In this document: piece after piece, positions 15,231 through 21,423 of the stretch
How the letters are laid out: every line of letters starts with the position of its first letter
How positions within the stretch are numbered: the first letter of the stretch is position 1
Assembly: GCA_938023775.1 (NCBI GenBank)
Contig: CALJDB010000321.1
Span: forward strand, 1-21,423
DNA length: 21,423 nt
Origin: an uncultured Clostridia bacterium
GTDB lineage: Bacteria; Bacillota; Clostridia; Oscillospirales; Oscillospiraceae
Direction: 5' to 3'
Translations under genes and position numbers: made by a program
The notes under the pieces: model-generated
What the model was told of the DNA's origin: nothing
Database searches by the model: none
The model's input: the letters and a program-made list of their open reading frames with translations, nothing else

Positions 15231-16172
15231 TTATTTCAATCGGATCCGCGGATCGATCAATTGATACGCGGCGTCGGCGAGAAAATTCACGAAAATCACG
15301 AGGGCGGAGATCATCATCACGATGGCGAGCACGACGGGGTGGTCGCGGTTCGCGATGGAGAGGAGCAGCATCCTGCCGAGTCCGGGGATGTTGAACACCT
15401 GCTCGATGATGATGCTGCCGGCGACGATGTCCGCGAGCGTGACGGCGAGGAAGGTCACGACCGGCAGCATCGAGTTGCGCAGCACATGGCGGCGCAGCAC
15501 GGTTTTGCGGTCGTTGCCGCGGGAATAGGCGGTGCGGACATAGTCCTGACCGAGCTCGTTTAAGATGCTGCTGCGCAGCAGACGCACCGTCATGGCGCTG
15601 CGCGGCAGCGCGATGGCGAGGGCGGGGAAGATGAGGTAGCCGAGAAATCCGGCGAAATCCTCCGACGGGCTCACGAAGCTGCCCGCCACGAAAAGCCGCA
15701 GCGCGAGGCCGAACACGCTCGTGAAGACGATGCCGATGAAAAACGGCGGGATGCTCATCACGATCTGGTTCACCGCCGTAACGATGCGGTCGAGCACGCC
15801 CCCGGCGCGGCCGGAGACGAAGAGCCCCAGCGGGATGGAGATGACGATCACCATCAGAAACGCCATGGCGGAGAGCGCCGCCGTGATGCCGATCTTTCCA
15901 GCGAGCAGCTCGCGCACGGGCTGACCGTAGCTGTAGCTCGTGCCGAGGTCGCCGCCGAAAAAGCCGCCCAGCCAGCGCAGATAGCGCAGCGGCAGCGGGG
16001 AGGTAAGCCCCAGCTCCGCGCGCAGCGCGGCGGCGCGCTCCGGCGTCCAGTCCGTGCCGAGCATCTTGGTCGTCGGGTCACCGGGAATGACCTCAAACGC
16101 CAGAAATGCCAGCAGGGAAATGACAAAAAGGGTGACGAGCATAGCCGCCGCCTTTTTCGCGATGTACTTCAT
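15231..16172 (-). CDS. dppB: Dipeptide/oligopeptide ABC transporter permease (DppB/OppB type)
   Basis: This 313-residue inner-channel permease begins MKYIAKKAAAMLVTLFVIS, with a membrane helix directly, then the DppB/OppB-specific FEVIPGDPTTKMLG loop, PLRYLRWLGGFFGGDLGTSY, five more helices, and the EAA-type coupling loop GQDYVRTAYSRGNDRKTVLRRH before the conserved PGLGRMLL and DxxxVL motifs. It forms the pore with DppC. ATG at 16172 was preferred over GTG at 16181: AGGAGG lies 9 bases before the ATG but directly abuts the GTG. It lies 38 bases after the binding-protein gene and 44 bases before sdaA. Translocation specificity is not visible. Confidence 0.93.
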   Translation of the reverse strand: MKYIAKKAAAMLVTLFVISLLAFLAFEVIPGDPTTKMLGTDWTPERAAALRAELGLTSPLPLRYLRWLGGFFGGDLGTSYSYGQPVRELLAGKIGITAALSAMAFLMVIVISIPLGLFVSGRAGGVLDRIVTAVNQIVMSIPPFFIGIVFTSVFGLALRLFVAGSFVSPSEDFAGFLGYLIFPALAIALPRSAMTVRLLRSSILNELGQDYVRTAYSRGNDRKTVLRRHVLRNSMLPVVTFLAVTLADIVAGSIIIEQVFNIPGLGRMLLLSIANRDHPVVLAIVMMISALVIFVNFLADAAYQLIDPRIRLK

Positions 16173-16210
16173 GTCCGTCACCCTCCTTTCGGGGTTTTAA
16201 GTTGTTGGGT

Positions 16211-17761
16211 TCAGCCTTCGATCTTAAGGCTGCTGAGGTCCATCACATAGATGGGGTAGAAGCGGTAGCCCGTCACGCCGGCGCGGACGGCGACTAAGTC
16301 GCAGGGGTCCTGGATATACACTGCGGCGGCTTCCTCCGCCAGAATGGTTTCGAGCTGCTTATAAAGCGCGATCTGGCGCGCCTCGTCCGTCTCCGCAATC
16401 GCGGCGGCGTAGGTCTCGTCGTAGTCCTCGCTTGCGAAGTTGCAGACGTTTTTGCGGCTCGTGCTCTCGAAGCGGGCGAGCAGGGACTGCGCCGTCATCG
16501 CCGCGGAGGTGTCGAAGCCGACGACCGTCGCCTGATACTCGCGGTTCTGGTAAACGGTCTCCAGCCAGCTGCTCCACTCGACGGTCTTGATCGTGCACTG
16601 CACGCCGATGGCGCGCAGCTGCTCGGCGAGTGCCTGCGCCGTGTCCACATGGAACTGGTAGTTGCCGGGAACGGTGATCTCCAGCGCAAAGCCGTCGGCA
16701 TAGCCGGCGTCGGCGAGCAGACTCTTGGCTTTCTCCACGTCATAGGGATAGAGACCGGTCAGGTCCTCATAGTACTTGCCGAAGGCGGGGTACATGCTGC
16801 TGCCGAGGATGCTGCCCTTGCCGTCCGCCACGAGGTCCAGAATGCCCTGACGGTCCACGCCATAGCAGAGCGCCTGACGCACGCGGACATCCTGAAGGGG
16901 ACCGTAGGCGTTGTTGAGATACATCGCCTGCACGACGTTCGTGCTGCCCTCCAGCACGGTGAAGCCGTCGCCAAGCTCGTTTGCCTGACTCGCGGTCAGG
17001 TGGGCGCAGAGGTCGATCGCGCCGCTTTTCAGGCTCATGACGAGCATATCGGCGTTTTCGATGACCTTGAAGGTCACTTTTTCGATGCTCGCCGGCTCGC
17101 CCCAGTAATCGGCGAAGCGCTCGAGCACAACGTTCTCCTGCGCGGCGCGGGAGACGAACTTATAGGGACCCGTGCCGACGAGACCGTCCGCCGGGCTGCT
17201 GCCCTCCGGGATGATCGCGGCGGTCAGATAGCTGAGGAACTCCAGATAGGGCTCCTTCGTCTTGATGACGACGGTCTGACCGTCCGCCGCCTCAACGCTC
17301 TCCACCGCGGCAAACGCGGCGATGAGCGGCTCGCCGGTCTCCAGACCGGCGGCGCGGGAAATGGAATAAACAACATCCCCGACCGTCACAGTGCCGCCAT
17401 TATGGAAGCGCACACCCTCACGCAGCTTGAACGTGAAGGTGTCGCCGGTGTCCGCAATGACATAGCTTTCCGCGACAGCGGGGATCAGATTTCCTTCGGT
17501 ATCGGGCTTTACAAGGCCCTCAAACACATTGAAAAGGACTTCTCTGGTTCCTGCCGCCGTCATTTTGTGGGGGTCAAGACTGTCATCCAAATCCTGAGAG
17601 ATGCCGATCGTCAGCTCGCTCTTCGCTTCCGGCTGCCCCGCCGTTCCGGTCGGGTCCGCCGTCTGGCTTGCCACAGGCTTGCCGCCTCCGCAACCGCAGA
17701 GTGCCGCAGCCAGCAAAGCCGCGCTGAGCAGCAAAGTGAGGATCCTTGTCAGAATTTTCAT
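16211..17761 (-). CDS. dppA: Extracellular peptide-binding lipoprotein (SBP family 5, DppA/OppA type)
   Basis: This 516-residue substrate-binding lipoprotein captures peptides outside the cell and delivers them to DppBC. The signal is MKILTRILTLLLSAALLAAAL; the lipobox LCGC places the lipid-bearing cysteine at C24 after signal cleavage. A Gly/Ser/Thr-rich linker (to about 45) leads to the family 5 fold: LDDSLDPHKM, a LREGVRFHNG block at the family PS00 signature, GTGPYKF, and DVRVRQALCYGVDR. The start is ATG at 17761, with AAGGAG 8 bases upstream; an earlier in-frame ATG gives a hydrophilic, unnatural leader. It heads the operon. The many LDDSLDPHK- and Trp/Tyr-containing pocket elements are typical of peptide binders, but heme, nickel or other ligands are also known in this family, so the ligand is not fixed. 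The symbol is by analogy. Confidence 0.9.
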   Translation of the reverse strand: MKILTRILTLLLSAALLAAALCGCGGGKPVASQTADPTGTAGQPEAKSELTIGISQDLDDSLDPHKMTAAGTREVLFNVFEGLVKPDTEGNLIPAVAESYVIADTGDTFTFKLREGVRFHNGGTVTVGDVVYSISRAAGLETGEPLIAAFAAVESVEAADGQTVVIKTKEPYLEFLSYLTAAIIPEGSSPADGLVGTGPYKFVSRAAQENVVLERFADYWGEPASIEKVTFKVIENADMLVMSLKSGAIDLCAHLTASQANELGDGFTVLEGSTNVVQAMYLNNAYGPLQDVRVRQALCYGVDRQGILDLVADGKGSILGSSMYPAFGKYYEDLTGLYPYDVEKAKSLLADAGYADGFALEITVPGNYQFHVDTAQALAEQLRAIGVQCTIKTVEWSSWLETVYQNREYQATVVGFDTSAAMTAQSLLARFESTSRKNVCNFASEDYDETYAAAIAETDEARQIALYKQLETILAEEAAAVYIQDPCDLVAVRAGVTGYRFYPIYVMDLSSLKIEG

Positions 17762-17828
17762 GGGTGAACTCCTTTTGATACTCGTTTCTTTATTCAATTA
17801 TGGTGTGCCGTTGGCCAACAGCCAATGC

Positions 17829-17857
17829 AGTATAACGCAGTTTTTCCCGCAATGCAA
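17829..17857 (-). promoter_or_regulatory. Probable promoter of the peptide transporter operon, with flanking repeats
   Basis: On the minus strand: -35-like TTGCAT (17852-17857), 17-base spacer, -10 TATACT (17829-17834), about 68 bases before the dppA start. The heptamer TGCATTG occurs both within the -35 and just downstream of the -10, 27 bases apart. The palindrome TTGGCCAA (17811-17818) lies within the likely leader. Either could be an operator, but no regulator gene is adjacent. Confidence 0.5.
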
Positions 17858-17868
17858 GCCCTTTTGCG

Positions 17869-18069
17869 TCAATTCTCCGTCAAATTCTCGCGCTCAACGC
17901 GTCTGATGTTCCGCTCGAAGCGGCTGCGCGGACCCATCACCTCGTGTCCGCAGCCGCAGCAGCGCAGGCGAAAGTCCGCCCCGATGCGCAGCACGAGCCA
18001 CTCGGCGCTGCCGCAGGGGTGCGCTTTTTTCATCGTCAGCCGGTCGCCGACCCGGATATCCATCGGCAT
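17869..18069 (-). CDS. DUF951 family small protein
   Basis: This 66-residue protein is typical of DUF951 (small conserved Bacillota proteins, found near DNA-binding or ribosomal genes): DIRVGDRLTMKKAHPCGSAEW, with the conserved KKxHPCGSxEW block, then RLRCCGCGHEVMGPRSRFERNIRRV. C19, C37, C38 and C40 plus H17 and H42 suggest a small zinc-type fold (inference). The start at 18069 has GAGG 8 bases upstream; a second ATG two codons later is spaced less well. It lies 10 bases after the rarA stop and is probably expressed from the rarA promoter. The function is unknown, although the KOW/SH3-like start VGDRL hints at nucleic-acid binding. The gene is easily missed because a longer, meaningless frame extends upstream into rarA. 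Confidence 0.88.
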   Translation of the reverse strand: MPMDIRVGDRLTMKKAHPCGSAEWLVLRIGADFRLRCCGCGHEVMGPRSRFERNIRRVERENLTEN

Positions 18070-18079
18070 GGCGTGTTCC

Positions 18080-19357
18080 TCACTTTCTGCCCTTGATCTG
18101 GTCCCAGTATGCCTTCGCCGCCTGCTCGGTTTTGTTGTCGCCGGGGGTGTAATAGTGCGCGTTTTTGAGGCTGTCCGGCAGATACTGCTGGGCGACCCAA
18201 TGACCGGGGAAGTTGTGGGGGTATTTGTAGCCCTGCTCGCGCTCAAAGCCCGTGCCGTCGGCGTGGATGTTCTGGAGCTCGCGCGGGATGGGACCCGCCT
18301 TGCCCGCCTGCACGTCCGCACGCGCCGCGGCGATGCCGAGATAGGCGCTGTTGCTCTTGGGCCACGTGGCGAGCAATATGACCGCCTCCGCGAGCGGGAG
18401 CTGCGCCTCCGGCAGACCGAGCTGCAAGGCGCTGTCCACACACGCCTTGATGATCGGCACCGCCTGCGGATAGGCGAGACCGATGTCCTCGCTCGCGGAG
18501 CAGAGGATGCGGCGGCAGGCGCCCGTGAGGTCCCCCGCCTCCAGCAGCCGCGCGAGATAGTGCAGCGCCGCGTCCGGATCGGAGCCGCGCATGGACTTCA
18601 TGAGGGCGGAAACGGTGTCGAAATGACCGTCGCCGTCGCGGTCGTAGCGCATGGCGCTGCGCTGACCGACGCCCTTCGCGTCCGCGAGTGTAAGCTGCAC
18701 CGCGCCGTTCACCCGCCGCGCGGCGGAAAACAGCAGCTCCACCGCGTTGAGCGCCTTGCGCACGTCGCCGCCGCAGCTCTGGGCGATATAGTCTGCCGCG
18801 CCGGGCTCCACCTCCGCGCGCACGCTCTCGCGCTCGGCGAGATAGGCGACCGCGCGGTCCACCGCTTTGCGCACCGCGGGCGGCTCCACGGACTTGAACT
18901 CAAAGATCGTGCTCCGGCTTAAAATGGCGCTGAACACGTAAAAATAGGGGTTTTCCGTCGTGGAGGCGATGAGCGTGATGGAGCCGTTTTCGATGAACTC
19001 CAGCAGGCTCTGCTGCTGCTTTTTGTTGAAGTACTGGATCTCGTCGAGATACAGAAGAATGCCGTTCGGCGCGAGCATGGTGTCCAACTCGTCGATGATC
19101 GCGCGGATGTCCGCAAGCCCCGCGGTCGTGGCGTTGAGCTTTCGCAGCGTGCGGTTCGTCTTTTCCGCGATGATGCGCGCGACGGTCGTTTTGCCCGTGC
19201 CGGACGGGCCGTAAAAGATCATGTTCGGGATATCGCCGCTCTCGATAATGCGGCGCAGCAGCCCGCCCTTGCCGAGAATGTGGTTCTGGCCGACGACGTC
19301 GTCCAGCTCCGTCGGGCGCAGCTCGTCCGCCAGCGGGCGGTATTTTTTCTCCGGCAA
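18080..19357 (-). CDS. rarA: Replication-associated recombination protein A (RarA/MgsA, AAA+ ATPase)
   Basis: This 425-residue clamp-loader-like AAA+ ATPase acts at stalled replication forks. It has the N-terminal PLADELRPTELDDVVGQ motif, Walker A GPSGTGKT (50-57), Walker B LLYLDEIQ (101-108), sensor ASTTENPYF (131-139) and an SRS arginine-finger motif at 147-149, then the C-terminal tetramerisation domain with GSDPDAALHYLARLLEAGD and the end motif KTEQAAKAYWDQIK. The start I propose is TTG at 19357, giving MPEKKYRPLA, with AGGAGG 8 bases before it. The in-frame upstream ATG at 19435 would extend across the promoter and add unconserved residues. It shares a transcript with the DUF951 gene and diverges from nth. 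Confidence 0.93.
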   Translation of the reverse strand: MPEKKYRPLADELRPTELDDVVGQNHILGKGGLLRRIIESGDIPNMIFYGPSGTGKTTVARIIAEKTNRTLRKLNATTAGLADIRAIIDELDTMLAPNGILLYLDEIQYFNKKQQQSLLEFIENGSITLIASTTENPYFYVFSAILSRSTIFEFKSVEPPAVRKAVDRAVAYLAERESVRAEVEPGAADYIAQSCGGDVRKALNAVELLFSAARRVNGAVQLTLADAKGVGQRSAMRYDRDGDGHFDTVSALMKSMRGSDPDAALHYLARLLEAGDLTGACRRILCSASEDIGLAYPQAVPIIKACVDSALQLGLPEAQLPLAEAVILLATWPKSNSAYLGIAAARADVQAGKAGPIPRELQNIHADGTGFEREQGYKYPHNFPGHWVAQQYLPDSLKNAHYYTPGDNKTEQAAKAYWDQIKGRK

Positions 19358-19390
19358 TCGGAACGCCTCCTTTGAAATATGCGATATTTT

Positions 19391-19419
19391 ATTATACCGT
19401 TTTTCCTCCGTCAAAACAA
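19391..19419 (-). promoter_or_regulatory. Promoter of rarA-DUF951
   Basis: On the minus strand: -35-like TTGTTT (19414-19419), 17-base spacer, perfect -10 TATAAT (19391-19396). Transcription should begin near 19384, about 27 bases before the TTG start at 19357. Confidence 0.6.
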
Positions 19420-19428
19420 CCGCGAATC

Positions 19429-19458
19429 TTGTCACGGGGCGCAGAAACGTGGTAGAAT
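19429..19458 (+). promoter_or_regulatory. Promoter of nth
   Basis: -35 TTGTCA (19429-19434, five of six consensus), 18-base spacer, -10 TAGAAT (19453-19458). The predicted start near 19465 leaves only about 12 bases before the ATG at 19477, so the leader is very short and the AGGTG ribosome site lies at its beginning. It is arranged back to back with the rarA promoter, 10 bases between the -35 boxes. Confidence 0.55.
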
Positions 19459-19476
19459 CGCGGCGAGGTGATTCTC

Positions 19477-20112
19477 ATGCGGACAAAAGAACAGATCGAT
19501 GGAATTCTCGCCGCGCTCGAGCGCGAATACCCGATGGCGGACTGCACGCTCACCGAACGGGACGCTTGGCGGCTGCTCGTGCAGGTGCGGCTCGCCGCGC
19601 AGTGCACCGACGCGCGCGTGAATCTCGTCACGCCCGCGCTCTTCGCGCGCTTCCCGACCGTGGAGGCCATGGCGGCGGCGGACATCGGCGAGGTCGAAGA
19701 GCTCATCCGCTCCTGCGGCTTTTACCACGGCAAGGCGCGCGATCTCGTCTGGCAGGCGCAGCGCATCACGGAGGTCTACGGCGGCAAGGTGCCGGACAAT
19801 ATGGACGATCTCCTGACGCTCCCCGGCGTGGGGCGCAAGAGCGCCAATCTCATTCTCGGCGACGTGTTCCGTCAGCCCGGCGCGGTCGTGGTGGACACGC
19901 ACTGCATCCGGCTCTCGAACCGTCTGGGTCTCGTCGATAACGACAAGGACCCCGTGCGCATCGAAAAGGCGCTGCGCGCCGTCCTCCCGCCGGAGAAATC
20001 GAACGATTTCTGCCATCGGCTCGTGCTGCACGGGCGCGCCGTGTGCACCGCACGTAAGCCGCTCTGTGACATTTGTTGCTGTGCGGCGTACTGTAAAACG
20101 TTAAATCAATAA
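19477..20112 (+). CDS. nth: Endonuclease III (DNA glycosylase/AP lyase)
   Basis: This 211-residue base-excision repair enzyme removes oxidised pyrimidines and cleaves abasic sites. It has the helix-hairpin-helix motif LPGVGRKSANL (115-125) with catalytic Lys 121, catalytic Asp 140 in VVDTHCIRLSNRLG, and the [4Fe-4S] loop C190-x6-C197-x2-C200-x5-C206 near the C-terminus, exactly the family spacing. The ATG at 19477 was chosen over a GTG three codons earlier because AGGTG is 7 bases before the ATG and would overlap the GTG. The length fits E. coli Nth (211). It diverges from rarA and is followed 87 bases later by the symporter gene, with no terminator between them. Confidence 0.95.
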   Translation: MRTKEQIDGILAALEREYPMADCTLTERDAWRLLVQVRLAAQCTDARVNLVTPALFARFPTVEAMAAADIGEVEELIRSCGFYHGKARDLVWQAQRITEVYGGKVPDNMDDLLTLPGVGRKSANLILGDVFRQPGAVVVDTHCIRLSNRLGLVDNDKDPVRIEKALRAVLPPEKSNDFCHRLVLHGRAVCTARKPLCDICCCAAYCKTLNQ

Positions 20113-20119
20113 AATTTTC

Positions 20120-20200
20120 TATTGCATTTCCCGCATACACGGCGTATAATCCTCATATTATTTTTTGAGATACCGCGGGAAAAAGAGGGGAAATGCAATA
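20120..20200. repeat. 13-bp perfect inverted repeat bracketing the symporter promoter and start codon
   Basis: The left arm TATTGCATTTCCC (20120-20132) overlaps the -35 and the right arm GGGAAATGCAATA (20188-20200) overlaps the ribosome site and first base of the start codon; the loop is 55 bases. A shorter second match (TTTCCCGC at 20127-20134 with GCGGGAAA at 20175-20182) is nested inside. It could be a paired operator, or an RNA hairpin in transcripts that enter from nth. Confidence 0.6.
20122..20150 (+). promoter_or_regulatory. Promoter of the sodium:alanine symporter gene
   Basis: -35-like TTGCAT (20122-20127), 17-base spacer, perfect -10 TATAAT (20145-20150). Transcription should begin near 20157, about 43 bases before the ATG at 20200. 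The -35 hexamer and spacing are the same as those proposed for the peptide transporter operon. Confidence 0.65.
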
Positions 20201-21423
20201 TGACGATTTATGACCACTGGCTGTACCGGTTTCTGACGGGGCCGCTGAACAACGTGGCATGGCTGTACATCCTGCTGCCTTGCGTGTTCGCCGGGGGTAT
20301 TTATCTGACCGTTGGCAGCGGAGCGGTGCAGTTCCGGCGCTTCGGTTACGCGATGAAAAACACCGCCGGAAAGCTCTTCAAAAAGCAGGAGACGGCGCAC
20401 GGAGCCATCACGCCGCTGCAGGCCGTGACGACAGCGCTCGCCGCGACCGTCGGCACGGGCAACATTGTCGGCACGTCGCAGGCGATCGCCATGGGCGGCT
20501 ACGGCGCGGTGTTCTGGCTGTGGATGGCGGCGCTGCTCGGCATGGTCATCAAGTATTCGGAAGTCCTTCTGGCCGTCAAATACCGCGAGCGCGACGCGCG
20601 CGGCGACTGGGTCGGCGGCCCGATGTACTATATCAAAAACGGCATGGGCGATAAGTGGAAGTGGCTCGCCGGGGCGTTCAGCGTGCTGGCGGCGCTCGCG
20701 GCGTTCGGCATCGGCAACATGTCGCAGGCCAACTCCATCGTCGGCTCGGTGACGGACGCGGTGTGTGCCGTGAACCCCGGTTTCGGCGGCCAGGCGGCGC
20801 TGCGCTGGGGGCTCGGCATCGGACTTGCGCTGCTCACGGCGCTCGTGCTCTTCGGCGGCATCAAGCGCATCGGCGCTGTTACGGAAAAACTCATTCCGTT
20901 TATGAGCGTGGCGTACATCCTTATGACGCTCATCGTCATTTTCGGCAACCTCGGCGGCGTCGGCCGGGCGTTCAAGGCGATCTTCTCCGCGGCGTTCGCG
21001 CCCCGCGCCATTCTCGGCGGCGCGGCGGGCATCACGATCCGCCAGGCGGTCGTCTGGGGATTGCGCCGGAGCGCCTTCTCCAACGAGGCCGGTCTCGGCT
21101 CCGCGCCGATCGCGCACGCCGCCGCGCACTGCGACGGCCCGGTCGAGCAGGGCATTTACGGTATTTTTGAGGTGTTCATGGACACCATCGTCATCTGCAC
21201 GCTCACCGCGCTCACGATCATCATCAGCGGCGTGGACGTGACGTTCGGCGTAAAGCCCGGCAGCGCGCTCATCACGGCGGCGTTCGGCACAGTGTTCAAC
21301 GGCACGTTCTCCTCGGTGTTCATCGCCGTGGCGCTCACGCTCTTTGCGTATTCAACGATCCTCGGCTGGTCGCTTTACGGCTCGCGCTGCGTGCAGTACC
21401 TGCTGGGGCTCCGCGCCGCGAAG
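20200..21423 (+). CDS. Sodium:alanine symporter family protein (AGCS), 3'-partial
   Basis: 408 codons are present and the frame is still open at the right edge; family members are about 450-490 residues, so roughly 50 to 80 residues are missing. It is an Na+-coupled importer of alanine, glycine or serine in the membrane. AGCS features are GGIYLTVGSGAVQFRRFGYAM near the start, ATVGTGNIVG in the first transport helices (about 85-94), GGPMYYIKNGMG (about 139-150), and the family signature FSNEAGLGSAPIAHAAA. There are many membrane helices. ATG at 20200 has GAGGGG 9 bases upstream; an ATG at 20193 is out of frame. It is next to the DNA-repair gene nth but has its own promoter. With serine dehydratase in the nearby operon, a serine-uptake role is possible, but alanine and glycine are equally likely. 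Confidence 0.93.
   Translation, partial: MTIYDHWLYRFLTGPLNNVAWLYILLPCVFAGGIYLTVGSGAVQFRRFGYAMKNTAGKLFKKQETAHGAITPLQAVTTALAATVGTGNIVGTSQAIAMGGYGAVFWLWMAALLGMVIKYSEVLLAVKYRERDARGDWVGGPMYYIKNGMGDKWKWLAGAFSVLAALAAFGIGNMSQANSIVGSVTDAVCAVNPGFGGQAALRWGLGIGLALLTALVLFGGIKRIGAVTEKLIPFMSVAYILMTLIVIFGNLGGVGRAFKAIFSAAFAPRAILGGAAGITIRQAVVWGLRRSAFSNEAGLGSAPIAHAAAHCDGPVEQGIYGIFEVFMDTIVICTLTALTIIISGVDVTFGVKPGSALITAAFGTVFNGTFSSVFIAVALTLFAYSTILGWSLYGSRCVQYLLGLRAAK

Noticed and set aside
16649..18922. Plus-strand frames of 372 and 365 codons opposite dppA and rarA
   Set aside because: Antisense to genes with clear lipobox and AAA+ motifs; no supported start or promoter.
1..21423. CRISPR array, tRNA or rRNA genes, prophage, toxin-antitoxin or defence genes
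   Set aside because: No regularly spaced repeats, no tRNA- or rRNA-like segments, and no genes of these types were recognised on either strand.

Overview
The window is a GC-rich bacterial segment that looks like an uncultured or gut-type clostridial member of the Bacillota (Oscillospirales-like, an inference). The grounds are: strong AGGAGG-type ribosome binding sites, a lipoprotein-type peptide-binding protein, DnaD plus a DnaI/DnaC-like helicase loader, a DUF951 protein, an MreC-MreD-PBP2 set, and frequent GTG/TTG starts. About 95% of it is ordinary, tightly packed chromosomal coding sequence. No tRNA, rRNA, CRISPR array, insertion sequence or prophage gene was seen.

Layout. (1) 1 to about 1128: a foreign-looking piece, a HisZ fragment joined in frame to a trypsin-like protease fragment. 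Its codon use differs from everything downstream (Arg almost all CGG), and both genes are broken. It abuts a DUF2804 gene that has itself lost its 3' end. A chimeric contig end or a rearrangement is the likeliest explanation. (2) 1077-4014, minus: dnaD-like, DnaC/DnaI-like loader, DUF2804. (3) 4014-4176: divergent promoters sharing one -35 palindrome. (4) 4176-10346, plus: a U32-family enzyme, maf, mreC, mreD and mrdA (PBP2), a cell-envelope and housekeeping operon ended by a hairpin terminator. (5) 10405-17761, minus: a dipeptide/oligopeptide ABC transporter operon (A, B, [L-serine dehydratase, CDF cation transporter], C, D, F), with its own terminator facing the previous one. (6) 17869-19357, minus: rarA (mgsA) and a small DUF951 gene. 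(7) 19477-21423, plus: nth (endonuclease III) and a sodium:alanine symporter (AGCS) that runs off the right edge.

How the genes fit together. The U32-to-PBP2 operon serves RNA modification (probable), nucleotide sanitation and elongation-mode wall synthesis, although mreB is absent from it. The transporter operon suggests peptide uptake coupled to serine deamination to pyruvate and ammonia, with metal efflux by a CDF protein whose ligands look Mn/Fe-like rather than Zn-like. RarA and Nth are genome-maintenance proteins transcribed divergently.

I did not find a convincing new defence, mobile or biosynthetic system. The items most worth a second look are the chimeric left end, the serine dehydratase and CDF genes embedded in the transporter operon, the shared divergent promoter, and a 13-bp inverted repeat spanning the promoter and start codon of the symporter gene.
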